A stretch of 61,435 nt of DNA from Desulfobacteraceae bacterium (GTDB lineage: Bacteria > Desulfobacterota > Desulfobacteria > Desulfobacterales > RPRI01), in contig JAABQB010000013.1 of NCBI GenBank assembly GCA_011391695.1, positions 1 through 61,435 of the forward strand. Direction: 5' to 3'. The notes under the pieces are model-generated. The model did not search any database and had not been told where the DNA came from. It worked only from the letters and a program-made list of their open reading frames with translations. The position numbers were made by a program, and so were the translations under genes. Position 1 is the stretch's first letter; every line of letters starts with the position of its first letter. Shown one piece after another: positions 15,760-24,025 of this stretch.

Positions 15760-16470
15760 TTAGCGATAAGTTATCAACTCTTTGTCTTTTTCCATCTCCA
15801 AATGGGTTATATCATTGAAAACCGAAAGCATCATCCCTCTTGAATTATATTTAAACCTTGTAACCGATGCATTCATTATCTGCCAGGATATTTCGATTGT
15901 TTTGCCGTCGGTAAGACCGAGTGCTTGCTGAAGCGCGGCTGAAATCGGACCGCCGGAAGTAAATATTATTATTTTTCGTCCCTGTCCGTGTGTTTCTATT
16001 ATCTTGCGTATTCCGTTTTCCACCCGTTTTTTAAAATCAGACCATGCCGGAAACCCGTGTTTATCGTAATTCCCGGATACCCAGCGGTACATCACCTGCT
16101 CAAAAATACTCTGAAAAGTTTTTTTGTCGCTGTAAACTCTTTCAAGATCGGTGGAGAGAGCGGAGTTTTCCTCCAGCATTATCGGGATCAGGGCCGTCCA
16201 GACTGCCAGTGAATCGTACTCGTCAAAATCACCTGATATGGACAGTTCCGGAATATCAATGCCGCATTCCGAGAAGGCACCAATCAATTCCTCCGCAGTG
16301 TTTATTTGACGCAGCAAGGTTCCGCAGTAAACCGCATCAAAAGATTGTCCGGTCCGGACCATATGCATCGCAAGGAGTTTAGCCTGCCTTATGCCGGTCG
16401 GTGAAAGGCGGTCATAGTCTTTCTCCCCGAACGATGCCTGTCCGTGTCTTACCATTAACAACTCGCTCAT
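15760..16470 (-). CDS. Histidine phosphatase superfamily (phosphoglycerate mutase-like) protein
   Basis: A 236-residue branch-1 histidine phosphatase. The catalytic RHG is at residues 8-10 (MSELLMVRHGQASFGEKDYD), the second arginine region at LRQINTAEEL, and the second histidine probably in the FTSGGPISAAL region, where the usual H is replaced by S-G. This last point leaves activity uncertain. It is the first gene of a leftward operon with the dehydrogenase, TetR and kinase, starting about 50 bases from the palindromic promoter. Context hints at a phosphorylated acid or acyl-CoA as substrate, but that is inference. Confidence 0.82.
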   Translation of the reverse strand: MSELLMVRHGQASFGEKDYDRLSPTGIRQAKLLAMHMVRTGQSFDAVYCGTLLRQINTAEELIGAFSECGIDIPELSISGDFDEYDSLAVWTALIPIMLEENSALSTDLERVYSDKKTFQSIFEQVMYRWVSGNYDKHGFPAWSDFKKRVENGIRKIIETHGQGRKIIIFTSGGPISAALQQALGLTDGKTIEISWQIMNASVTRFKYNSRGMMLSVFNDITHLEMEKDKELITYR

Positions 16471-16521
16471 TATTTTTAAGCCTCCCGGTTAAGGCAAAAG
16501 CTACTATTTGTTTGCAGGATG

Positions 16522-16560
16522 TGTCAAGAAAAAACGAGCGAGCGTTCGTTTTTCTTGACA
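16522..16560. promoter_or_regulatory. Candidate TetR operator inside the bidirectional etf/dehydrogenase promoter
   Basis: A 39-base near-palindrome: arms TGTCAAGAAAAAACGA and TCGTTTTTCTTGACA around CGAGCGAGCGTTCG. The outer arms are outward-facing TTGACA boxes. For the rightward transcript a TATTTT at 16578-16583 lies 17 bases after TTGACA (16555-16560). Shared with the site at 10479-10520 are the core pattern CGAnC...nTCG and the TTGACA frame. It separates the divergent operons for histidine phosphatase/ACAD/TetR/kinase and EtfBA. Confidence 0.65.
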
Positions 16561-16642
16561 AGGAATGATTAATAATTTATTTTACCACCTGACTTTCAGC
16601 ATATTGCGGGCCACCATAAGTGAAAGGCAAAATCATTTTAAA

Positions 16643-17419
16643 ATGAAAATACTTGTCTGTGTTAAACAGGTTCCCGAACCTGAAAATGCATTTATAATAG
16701 ATGATTCGAAGGAATGGATACGACCGGGAACATTTTCTTACAGGATGAATCGATTTGATGAGTCTGCGCTTGAGGAAGCGCTTTCCATAAAAGACCGATA
16801 TAAAGCTGTTGGAATAGATGTAATTTCCGTAGGATCTGAAAACTCGAAGGATGTCATAAGAAGAGCTATAGGGATGGGGGCAGACGCGGGAATTTATATT
16901 TTCCACGATCCGGTCGGCTATGTCAGCCCTTTTTTAACCGCTTCCTTTATCGCTTCTTATATTAAAGAAAATAACTACGATCTGATTTTTGCTGGAGCCA
17001 TATCGGAAGACAGTTTGCAGGGACAGGTAGGTCCGCTTGCGGCGGAAATGGCCGGACTGCCATGTGTGTCTTTTGTCGTTAAACAGGAGATATCCTCTGA
17101 TCAAAAAAGTATGTATGTTGAAAGAGAACTGGATGGAGGACTGGTTGAATTCTTTGAGTTGGCTCTTCCGGCTCTTCTTACTATTCAGGGAGGCATCAAC
17201 AAGCCTCGTTATCCGTCACTTTCAAACGTTCTCCGGGCAAGCAGGGCCGAGATAAGGACAATCAACTCGGATCTGTACACAAAATCAGTGCCGGGGCAAA
17301 AGAATAAACAGCTGACAATTCCTGAAAAGAAAAGGGAAGGATATGTTCTTTCAGGATCTGTGCATGAAAAAGCCGCAGAACTCATAAGAATATTAAGTCA
17401 AAAATCATTTATCGCCTGA
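16643..17419 (+). CDS. etfB: Electron transfer flavoprotein subunit beta
   Basis: EtfB forms with EtfA the soluble acceptor for electrons from acyl-CoA dehydrogenases. The 258-residue protein begins MKILVCVKQVPEPENAF, the canonical start, so ATG 16643 is used rather than an upstream start at 16565 that adds 26 unrelated residues. It contains GADAGIYI and FAGAISEDSLQGQVGPLAAEMAGLP, typical of the nucleotide-binding region. It overlaps etfA by one base (TGATG). First gene rightward of the divergent palindromic promoter. Confidence 0.93.
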   Translation: MKILVCVKQVPEPENAFIIDDSKEWIRPGTFSYRMNRFDESALEEALSIKDRYKAVGIDVISVGSENSKDVIRRAIGMGADAGIYIFHDPVGYVSPFLTASFIASYIKENNYDLIFAGAISEDSLQGQVGPLAAEMAGLPCVSFVVKQEISSDQKSMYVERELDGGLVEFFELALPALLTIQGGINKPRYPSLSNVLRASRAEIRTINSDLYTKSVPGQKNKQLTIPEKKREGYVLSGSVHEKAAELIRILSQKSFIA

Positions 17420-18420
17420 TGGGTAAAATGAATAAACCAGGACAAAAATCAATATTTATTATCGCGGAACATAATGAAAACAAGGTAAAACCGGTTCTCT
17501 TTGAGCTTGCCTCCTGCGCCTATAAAATCAAAAAGTATTGTCCGGCTGAAATAAAGGTTATTTTACTGGGCAATGAGACAGAAAAGCTTTCTTCTGAAAT
17601 CACTCATGTGACAGGACTGGATGTCGTCGCAACAGAAATAAATGAACTTGCATTGTTCAATCCCGAAATATACAAGAAGGTCATAGAAGATCTTGCGGCG
17701 GAATTTTTACCTTCGTTTATTATTGCCGGACATACGCCGCGCGGACTCGATGTCGCTTCCGGCCTCGCGGTCCGGATGAAGGCCGCATGCATCACAGGTA
17801 TTGAAAGTCTGGGCGAAACAGAAGGAAAAATATGCTTCAGGCGGCAGATCTTTTACGGGAAAATCGATGCGCATGTAACCGCGGATTCCGAACCTTTGAT
17901 AATAACTGTTCAGCCGGGGGCCTTTGAGCCGTTTAAACCTGAAAATGCGGCTACGGGAAAAGTTGAAACAAGGCGCGTTAACTACGTTCCGTTCTTTACC
18001 CATGAAAAAGGGATCAGGCGCTCTATATTTCAGGATTCATCAATTTCCGAAGCCAAAGTGATTGTCTCTGCGGGTAACGGAATAGGGGAAAAAGAAAATC
18101 TTGATCTTGTAAACAGGTTTGCGGCTGTTTTTCCGGGTTCTGCTGTCGGTGGTTCCAGAATAATTGTTGACAGGGGATGGCTTGAATACAGGCAGCAGAT
18201 AGGTCTTACAGGAGCCCAGGTGGCACCTGAGCTTTATATAGCCTGCGGAATTTCAGGAGCCTCACAGCACTTGGCCGGAATGCGGGGTTCGGGTTTTGTT
18301 GTAGCCATAAATAAGGATCCGAAGGCTGCGATTTTCAATGAATCGGATGTTTGTGTAGTTGAAGATATTAATAAGTTTATTCCGGCTTTTCTTGAAGAAT
18401 ACAAAAAAAAAGAAATTTAA
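17419..18420 (+). CDS. etfA: Electron transfer flavoprotein subunit alpha
   Basis: A 333-residue FAD-binding subunit. The C-terminal FAD domain shows the family signature PELYIACGISGASQHLAGM, preceded by SAVGGSRIIVDRGW, and ends with the SDVCVVEDINKFIPA segment. Translation is coupled to etfB through the overlapping TGATG. Residues alone do not let me decide whether the pair is bifurcating. The following DUF362 and ferredoxin-like proteins, if co-expressed, could take the electrons further. Confidence 0.93.
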   Translation: MGKMNKPGQKSIFIIAEHNENKVKPVLFELASCAYKIKKYCPAEIKVILLGNETEKLSSEITHVTGLDVVATEINELALFNPEIYKKVIEDLAAEFLPSFIIAGHTPRGLDVASGLAVRMKAACITGIESLGETEGKICFRRQIFYGKIDAHVTADSEPLIITVQPGAFEPFKPENAATGKVETRRVNYVPFFTHEKGIRRSIFQDSSISEAKVIVSAGNGIGEKENLDLVNRFAAVFPGSAVGGSRIIVDRGWLEYRQQIGLTGAQVAPELYIACGISGASQHLAGMRGSGFVVAINKDPKAAIFNESDVCVVEDINKFIPAFLEEYKKKEI

Positions 18421-18442
18421 CGATATCATAAAAAGTCAGGAT

Positions 18443-18525
18443 CTCACACTAAGCCACAAAGATCACAAAGTTAACATATTAATATAAAATGGGTTTTTTC
18501 TTCGTGTTCTTCGTGCCTTTGTGAG
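18443..18525. repeat. Large imperfect palindrome of CACAAAG/CTTTGTG type
   Basis: The left arm (18443-18470, CTCACACTAAGCCACAAAG...) is mirrored by the right arm (18500-18525, ending CGTGCCTTTGTGAG) around an AT-rich loop. It looks like a dispersed REP-like element between etfA and the next gene and could fold as an attenuator-like hairpin. Whether the DUF362 gene is in the etf operon therefore stays open. Confidence 0.6.
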
Positions 18526-18591
18526 AAAATATAGTTTTTACGAGTCCGTTAGATTTGAATTGTTGAGTAAATATCAGAGGAGAGTGATTAT

Positions 18592-19917
18592 ATGGAAAAA
18601 TCGATAGTGGCTGTTGTAAAATATGAAAAACCATATGAATCCGTGAGGAAAGTCGTTGAGCTTTCGCATGGCCTTGATCATCTTCCTTCAAAGGCAAAGG
18701 TTTTCATAAAACCAAACATTGTTTTCTGGACACGCGTTGTAAATTTCCCCAAATGGGGTGTAATCACAACTTCCAGGGTCATTGAAGATATGGTTGTACT
18801 TTTAAAAGAAAGAGGGATTGACGATATAACCATCGGAGAAGGGACAGTTACCATGGAGCCGAAGGACAAGGCAACCCCTGCTCATGCTTTTGAAAGTCTT
18901 GGTTATAAAGAACTGAATAAAAGATACGGTGTTAAATATATCAATGTTTTTGAAAGACCCTTTGAAAAGGTTGATCTTGGAGATGGAATTACTCTTTCAT
19001 TTAATACAGACATAATACACAGCGATTTTGTGGTTGATGTTCCTGTCATGAAGTCTCATAATCAAACTGTTGTGAGCCTGGGCATAAAGAATCTGAAAGG
19101 CATGATCGATATCAAATCACGCAAGCTCTGTCACAGTGCTGACATAGAAAAAGACTTGAATTTCATGGTGGCAAGACTTGCAGATAAAATGCCTCCCATG
19201 TTGACTCTCCTTGATGGAATTTATACAAATGAACGGGGGCCAAGCTTCGACGGACGCATTCGCAGGAGCAATCTATTGGTGGCATCTTCCGATGTGTTGT
19301 CTGCAGATCTTGTTGGCGCTAAAATTCTCGGATACGACGGTTCGGAGGTTCCGCATCTTTTGAATGCGGCAAAGAACAGAAAGAGGCCCTGTGATCTTTC
19401 TGATATAGAAGTGATCGGAGAGAAAATCGAATCTGTTGCCAGCCGGCATGAATATGATTTTCAGTACAGTGAAACCGGCGACGGGTCTTTGCCTCTTCCT
19501 CTTGCAAAGATGGGAATCAGGGGAGTATCTTATCGCAAGTACGACCTGTCCATGTGCACTTATTGTTCACTCGTAAACGGTTTAATACTGTCTGCCATCA
19601 GGTATGCCTGGAAAGGGGAGCCGTGGGACAGTGTTGAGGTCCTGACAGGAAAAAGCATGAAACCTACTCCCGGCAAGAAAAAGACGATTCTCCTTGGAAA
19701 ATGCATGTACCAGGCCAATAAGAATAATCCTGATATCAAGGAGATGATACCAATCAATGGCTGTCCTCCAAAGCCGGAGTCTATCGTGAAGGCGCTCCAC
19801 AAGGCGGGCATCAGGGTTGATCCGGCGTTATTTGAAAACATAGATCAGCTTCCCGGTTTCTTTATGAGCCGGTATGACGGTAAACCGGAGTTCGATGAAA
19901 CTTTTTTCAAAGTATAG
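18592..19917 (+). CDS. DUF362 domain protein
   Basis: A 441-residue protein of the DUF362 family, often linked to iron-sulfur proteins. The core shows VFIKPNIVFW, VMKSHNQTVVSLGIKNLKGMI and LLDGIYTNERGPSF, all typical. A CxxC in MCTYCSLVNG (around residue 318) and two more cysteines near the C-terminus (GKCMYQ, INGCPPKP) could bind a cluster or metal. RBS GGAGAG precedes the ATG. It lies between EtfBA and a ferredoxin-domain protein, so a role in electron transfer from acyl-CoA oxidation is a reasonable guess. No enzymatic activity is established for the family. Confidence 0.82.
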   Translation: MEKSIVAVVKYEKPYESVRKVVELSHGLDHLPSKAKVFIKPNIVFWTRVVNFPKWGVITTSRVIEDMVVLLKERGIDDITIGEGTVTMEPKDKATPAHAFESLGYKELNKRYGVKYINVFERPFEKVDLGDGITLSFNTDIIHSDFVVDVPVMKSHNQTVVSLGIKNLKGMIDIKSRKLCHSADIEKDLNFMVARLADKMPPMLTLLDGIYTNERGPSFDGRIRRSNLLVASSDVLSADLVGAKILGYDGSEVPHLLNAAKNRKRPCDLSDIEVIGEKIESVASRHEYDFQYSETGDGSLPLPLAKMGIRGVSYRKYDLSMCTYCSLVNGLILSAIRYAWKGEPWDSVEVLTGKSMKPTPGKKKTILLGKCMYQANKNNPDIKEMIPINGCPPKPESIVKALHKAGIRVDPALFENIDQLPGFFMSRYDGKPEFDETFFKV

Positions 19918-19981
19918 TTTTTCAGTCTGATAACAGGAAATATCGCGGCAGCTGCTGCATCAAATACTACAGGAGGTTTTA

Positions 19982-21052
19982 ATGGAAAATGTGTATGAAA
20001 AATTAAGAAAGCGTCTGGATGATCTTGCTACCGGTTTTCCCGAAACAGAGAGCAAAGTGGAAATAAAATTATTAAAGAGGATTTTTACCGAAGATGAGGC
20101 CGAATTTTTTTTAAAAATCTCCCCATTACTTGAAAAACCGGAAGATGTGGCAAAAAAATTCGGCCTTGATCCTGCTGAAACTGCAGACAGAATGGAAAGT
20201 ATGGCGAAAAAAGGGCTTCTTTTCCGGCACAGAAAAGATGACGGGGCAAGATATTGCGCCGTTCCATATGTTGTCGGTATTTACGAGTTTCAGCTCAGAA
20301 CAGCCGACAAAGACCTTTCAGAAGATATGAATGAATATTTTGATGCCGGTTTTGGTAAAACCATTCAGGCTTTTAAAACTCCGGTGATGCGCACGATACC
20401 GATAAACCGTGAGATAGCCGTAAACTGGCCCATTGCTCCATATGAAGACGCCATGCAGATTCTTGAAAGCCAGAAGACTATAGCAATTGCACCGTGCATC
20501 TGCCGGACAACCTCAAAGCATATCGGCAAGGGCTGTGATAAGCCGTTAGAAGCCTGCTTTTTATTCGGATCTCACGGTCATTATTATGTCGAAAACAAAA
20601 TGGGCCGGTATATCAGCGTGGAAGAGGCAAAGGAAATATTAAGAAAAAATGAGGAAGCAGGACTTGTAATACAGCCGTTCAATTCGAAAAAAGCGGGCGG
20701 AATGTGCAGCTGCTGTGGTGATTGCTGCGGAATTCTCAGGTCTCTCAAGAAACAGCCGGTTCCCTCGGCGGCCGTGCAGAGCAATTATTATGCATTTGTT
20801 GAAGAAGGCGACTGCACAGGATGTGAAACATGTCTTGATCGCTGCCAGATGGAGGCTATTACTATTGTTGATGAAAAGGCAAAGATTAATCTTGACCGCT
20901 GCATTGGCTGCGGGCTTTGCGTCACAACTTGTCCGACAGATGCGGCAAAGCTGGTGAAGAAACCTGAGAGCGAACAGTATATTCCGCCTGAATCAGGCGC
21001 GGAAACATATATGCGGATAGCAATGGAGCGGGGGAAAAATCCTTTGCTTTAA
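19982..21052 (+). CDS. 4Fe-4S ferredoxin domain protein with a cysteine-rich middle region
   Basis: A 356-residue cytoplasmic protein. The N-terminal 95 residues look like a winged-helix-type domain (LEKPEDVAKKFGLDPAETADRMESMAKKGLLF). A middle region holds clustered cysteines (APCICRTTSKHIGKGCDKPLEAC and GGMCSCCGDCCGIL). The C-terminus has a two-cluster ferredoxin (CTGCETCLDRCQ and CIGCGLCVTTCP). RBS AGGAGG lies six bases before ATG. Proteins of this architecture occur in anaerobes next to acyl-CoA and Etf genes; it may relay electrons from Etf. The specific partner is unknown. Confidence 0.85.
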   Translation: MENVYEKLRKRLDDLATGFPETESKVEIKLLKRIFTEDEAEFFLKISPLLEKPEDVAKKFGLDPAETADRMESMAKKGLLFRHRKDDGARYCAVPYVVGIYEFQLRTADKDLSEDMNEYFDAGFGKTIQAFKTPVMRTIPINREIAVNWPIAPYEDAMQILESQKTIAIAPCICRTTSKHIGKGCDKPLEACFLFGSHGHYYVENKMGRYISVEEAKEILRKNEEAGLVIQPFNSKKAGGMCSCCGDCCGILRSLKKQPVPSAAVQSNYYAFVEEGDCTGCETCLDRCQMEAITIVDEKAKINLDRCIGCGLCVTTCPTDAAKLVKKPESEQYIPPESGAETYMRIAMERGKNPLL

Positions 21053-21082
21053 TAACGATCTGTTCCTTTCGTGGTTAATATC

Positions 21083-21104
21083 GGGCTTTTTACGAAGCCG
21101 TCAA
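21083..21104. repeat. Inverted copy of the TTGACGGCTTCGTAAAAAG repeat
   Basis: The unit reads GGCTTTTTACGAAGCCGTCAA on the plus strand, just before the thiolase ribosome-binding site. It is the reverse complement of the units at 2523 and 10523. Confidence 0.5.
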
Positions 21105-21117
21105 TAAAGGAGAAAAA

Positions 21118-22368
21118 ATGAAAGAAGTAGTTATTGTTTCCGGATGCCGGACAGCTATTGGGGCTTTCGGCGGGACTCTGCGGGACAGCAATGCCGCTGT
21201 TATCGGAAGCGTTACAATGAGAGAGGCTGTAAAAAGAGCCGGCATCGACCCGGTTTTGATAGATGATGTCCGGTACGGATGCTGCATGGAACCTGCTGAC
21301 GCCCTCAACGTTGCCCGTGTGAGCGCCCTTTTGGCCGGAATACCAGATACAACAACCGCGGTAACGATCAACCGCGTATGCATTTCCGGTATGGAAGCCG
21401 TTATTTCAGGCATGGCGATGATACAGGCCGGAATGGCAGATGTAATACTTGCCGGAGGAGTTGAACACATGTCGGGTGTCGCATACACCTTACCTGCCGC
21501 CAGATGGGGATGCCGCCTGCAGGATCAGGTCTTTGTTGACACCATGATTCATGCCCTCCATTGCGGATCTCACATTATTCCTCATCCGGAAGACGGCCCT
21601 GTGAATGCGAATGAGGCGCCTCTCAGCCTTTTCAAGGGGAAACCTTATATCATGGGACATACGGCTGAATTCATCGCCCAGCATATGAATATAAGCAGGC
21701 AGGAGATGGATGAGGTTGCTTTAAGAAGCCAGAATGAGGCCGAAAGAGCCACTAAAGACGGCTCTTTTAAAGAAGAAATAGTGCCGGTTGAAATACCGGG
21801 AAAGAAGAAGGAAACATTAATTTTTGACAAAGACGAACATTTCAGGCCAGGCCTGACAATGGAACAGCTCCAAAAACTCCCTCCCGCGTTTATCCCTAAA
21901 ACAGGGAAAGTCACTGCCGGAAATTCAAGCGGAATTAATGACGGTTCGACAGGATTAATAATCATGTCTGCCGAAAAAGCGAAAGAACTCGGTCTCAAAC
22001 CGATCGCAAGGATCACGGCAACGGGAAGAGGCGCTTGTCATCCCTCGGTAATGGGACTTTCCCCTGTGCCTGCCGTAAGAAATCTGATTGACAGAAGCGG
22101 GCTTAAGATCAGAGATTTTGAACTGATAGAAGTAAATGAAGCCTTTGCCTCGCAGTACATAGGATGTGAAAGGGAGCTTGGTTTAAACAGAGAGATTACA
22201 AATGTAAACGGTTCGGGCATCGGCCTCGGGCATCCTGTGGGCGCGACTGGCGCAAGAATTATTGTTACCCTCATTCATGCGATGAGAAAAAGAGGAAAGA
22301 CTCTAGGTCTTGCGAGTCTTTGCGGAGGAGGCGGAGTCTCGATGGCCTGCGCAATAGAACTGATATAA
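21118..22368 (+). CDS. Thiolase (acetyl-CoA acyltransferase)
   Basis: A 416-residue thiolase performing CoA-dependent cleavage of 3-ketoacyl-CoA, or its reverse. The nucleophilic cysteine is C88 in NRVCISGMEAV; the catalytic histidine is H372 in GLGHPVGATGARI; the second cysteine is C402 in LCGGGGVSM. AAAGGAG lies seven bases before ATG. It ends the acyl-CoA island and would provide the last step of beta-oxidation for the upstream dehydrogenase and Etf. No enoyl-CoA hydratase or 3-hydroxyacyl-CoA dehydrogenase gene is in the window, so the spiral is not complete here. Confidence 0.93.
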   Translation: MKEVVIVSGCRTAIGAFGGTLRDSNAAVIGSVTMREAVKRAGIDPVLIDDVRYGCCMEPADALNVARVSALLAGIPDTTTAVTINRVCISGMEAVISGMAMIQAGMADVILAGGVEHMSGVAYTLPAARWGCRLQDQVFVDTMIHALHCGSHIIPHPEDGPVNANEAPLSLFKGKPYIMGHTAEFIAQHMNISRQEMDEVALRSQNEAERATKDGSFKEEIVPVEIPGKKKETLIFDKDEHFRPGLTMEQLQKLPPAFIPKTGKVTAGNSSGINDGSTGLIIMSAEKAKELGLKPIARITATGRGACHPSVMGLSPVPAVRNLIDRSGLKIRDFELIEVNEAFASQYIGCERELGLNREITNVNGSGIGLGHPVGATGARIIVTLIHAMRKRGKTLGLASLCGGGGVSMACAIELI

Positions 22369-22397
22369 CAGGGATCTTCAATTAATGTGAGGCTTAA

Positions 22398-23525
22398 TTG
22401 GCGGAAGGAATTCTCTGGGCTGAAGTCGACCTTAAGGCTATTGCCCATAATATAATTGAACTGCGGCGAATTACAAACCGCAATTCACGCCTTATGGCTG
22501 TTGTTAAGGCCAATGGATATGGACACGGCTCTGTTGAGGTCGCGCGTTGCGCTCTTGATAACGGCGCGGAACTCCTCGGTGTTGCCCGGATAGATGAGGC
22601 AGTCAAATTAAGAAATGAGGGAATTAACGCGCCGATTTTGATTTTCGGATACACTCCCCTGCCTTTTTATGAAAAGATTATAAAACTTTATCTTACTCAA
22701 GCCGTTTATTCCCTCCGGACAGCGGAGTCGCTTTCCGCTTTTGCTGTTTCAAACAAGAGGAGAATCAAAGTTCACATCAAGATAGACACAGGAATGGGAA
22801 GGCTTGGAATACTGCCGGATTCTGGATCAGCCCTGCGCGAAGTAGAATCGATAGTCGGTCTGCCGGGTTTGGAACCGGAAGGAATATTTACCCACTTTTC
22901 AATGGCTGACAGTCTCGACAAAGCTTTTTCAATAAGACAGTTTGAGATATTTATGGAATTTATAAACAGTCTCAAGGGTGAAGGCATTGAATTTGGCGTA
23001 AAGCATGCGGCAAACAGCGCAGGAATAATTGATATGCCCGAAACGCATCTTGATATGGTCAGGGCCGGCATAGCAATGTACGGTCTCTATCCCTCTGAAG
23101 AAACCATGAACGATAAAGCGGCGCTTTTGCCTGCAATGTCTCTTAAATCCATAATTATTCATCTTAAGAATGTTCCTGCCGGTTTCAAAGTCAGTTACGG
23201 GGCTACTTATGAAACAAAAAAGCCGACAACCATTGCAACGGTGCCTGTCGGATATGCGGACGGATACAGCCGGCTTCTTTCTTCGCGCGGACACATGCTT
23301 GTCTGCGGACAAAAAGCGCCGATAGCCGGTCGCGTATGCATGGACCTTACAATGCTTGATGTCGGGAATATCGGCGGAGTAAAACAAGGTGACGAGGTTG
23401 TAATTTTAGGAAAACAGAAAGACTCTGAGATTAAAGCGGATGAAATCGCATCTCTGCTTGGAACCATAAATTATGAGGTTGTTTCATCACTGACGGAGCG
23501 GGTCAAGAGGGTTTACATTAAATGA
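22398..23525 (+). CDS. alr: Alanine racemase
   Basis: A PLP enzyme making D-alanine for peptidoglycan, 375 residues, the standard length. The PLP lysine is K37 in VVKANGYGHGS; the catalytic tyrosine lies in KVSYGATYET; DTGMGRLGI and VPVGYADGYSR are also typical. The start is TTG 22398: the protein aligns with the family from this codon, no ATG is suitably placed, and GAGG lies a few bases upstream. It follows the thiolase by 29 bases and may be read from the same transcript. Confidence 0.92.
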   Translation: MAEGILWAEVDLKAIAHNIIELRRITNRNSRLMAVVKANGYGHGSVEVARCALDNGAELLGVARIDEAVKLRNEGINAPILIFGYTPLPFYEKIIKLYLTQAVYSLRTAESLSAFAVSNKRRIKVHIKIDTGMGRLGILPDSGSALREVESIVGLPGLEPEGIFTHFSMADSLDKAFSIRQFEIFMEFINSLKGEGIEFGVKHAANSAGIIDMPETHLDMVRAGIAMYGLYPSEETMNDKAALLPAMSLKSIIIHLKNVPAGFKVSYGATYETKKPTTIATVPVGYADGYSRLLSSRGHMLVCGQKAPIAGRVCMDLTMLDVGNIGGVKQGDEVVILGKQKDSEIKADEIASLLGTINYEVVSSLTERVKRVYIK

Positions 23526-23544
23526 TCCCGACGAAAGGAATAAA

Positions 23545-23835
23545 ATGATAAAGCATGTCGTAATGTTGAAATTCAAAAAAGATGCGCAGGAGGCCGGTAT
23601 CGGCGAACTTGAAAATAAAATGGGAGTCCTTCCCGGAGAGATTCCTGAAATTAAGAGTTATGAATTCGGGCGTGACATTATCCGGTCGGAAAGATCATAT
23701 GATTTTGCGCTTGTGTCCGTTTTCGAAGACATAGAATCGGTGAAAAGATACCAGATACACCCCCGGCATCAGGAAGTGCTGAAAATCTTAAAAGACCTGT
23801 GCGAGAGTGTTGTTGTCGCAGATTTCGTATTCTGA
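23545..23835 (+). CDS. Dabb (stress-responsive A/B barrel) domain protein
   Basis: A 96-residue ferredoxin-like alpha-beta barrel protein. It begins MIKHVVMLKFK and contains YDFALVSVFEDIESVKRYQIHPRHQEV, the standard Dabb pattern. Members dimerise; most have no known substrate. It sits 19 bases after alr, with AAAGGA before ATG. Its stop codon is formed inside the end of the MITE-like element at 23834-24013. Confidence 0.85.
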   Translation: MIKHVVMLKFKKDAQEAGIGELENKMGVLPGEIPEIKSYEFGRDIIRSERSYDFALVSVFEDIESVKRYQIHPRHQEVLKILKDLCESVVVADFVF

Positions 23836-24013
23836 GGCCTTTGCATAACACCCCCTTTTGCCCGATTACTATAAAGATTTGGTCTCTGGTCTCTGGTTTG
23901 TCGTTTCTGGTTTTTCTCTTACAACCAGAAACCAGAAACTATAAACCAAAAACCTGAATCTTTATATCGCCTTCCTTGTACTTGGACAAAATTGTGCGTT
24001 CTTCAAAGGTCTC
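23834..24013. mobile_element. MITE-like element with GAGACCTTTG inverted ends, copy 1
   Basis: The ends are GAGGCCTTTGCATAACACCC (left) and TTCTTCAAAGGTCTC (right), a roughly 10-base inverted repeat. Outer parts are nearly identical to the element at 43518-43662 (CCTTTGCATAACACCCCCTT... and CGCCTTCCTTG...ACAAAATTG). No open frame. The centre differs from copy 2 because another palindrome (23870-23965) occupies it. Confidence 0.75.
23870..23965. repeat. Palindromic element nested in the MITE-like element
   Basis: TATAAAGATT at 23870 is mirrored by AATCTTTATA ending at 23965. Between them GGTTTGTCGTTTCTGG pairs with CCAGAAACTATAAACC, giving a stem of about 35 bases. It is absent from the related element at 43518-43662, which suggests later insertion. 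Confidence 0.65.
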
Positions 24014-24025
24014 AATCTAAACGGC

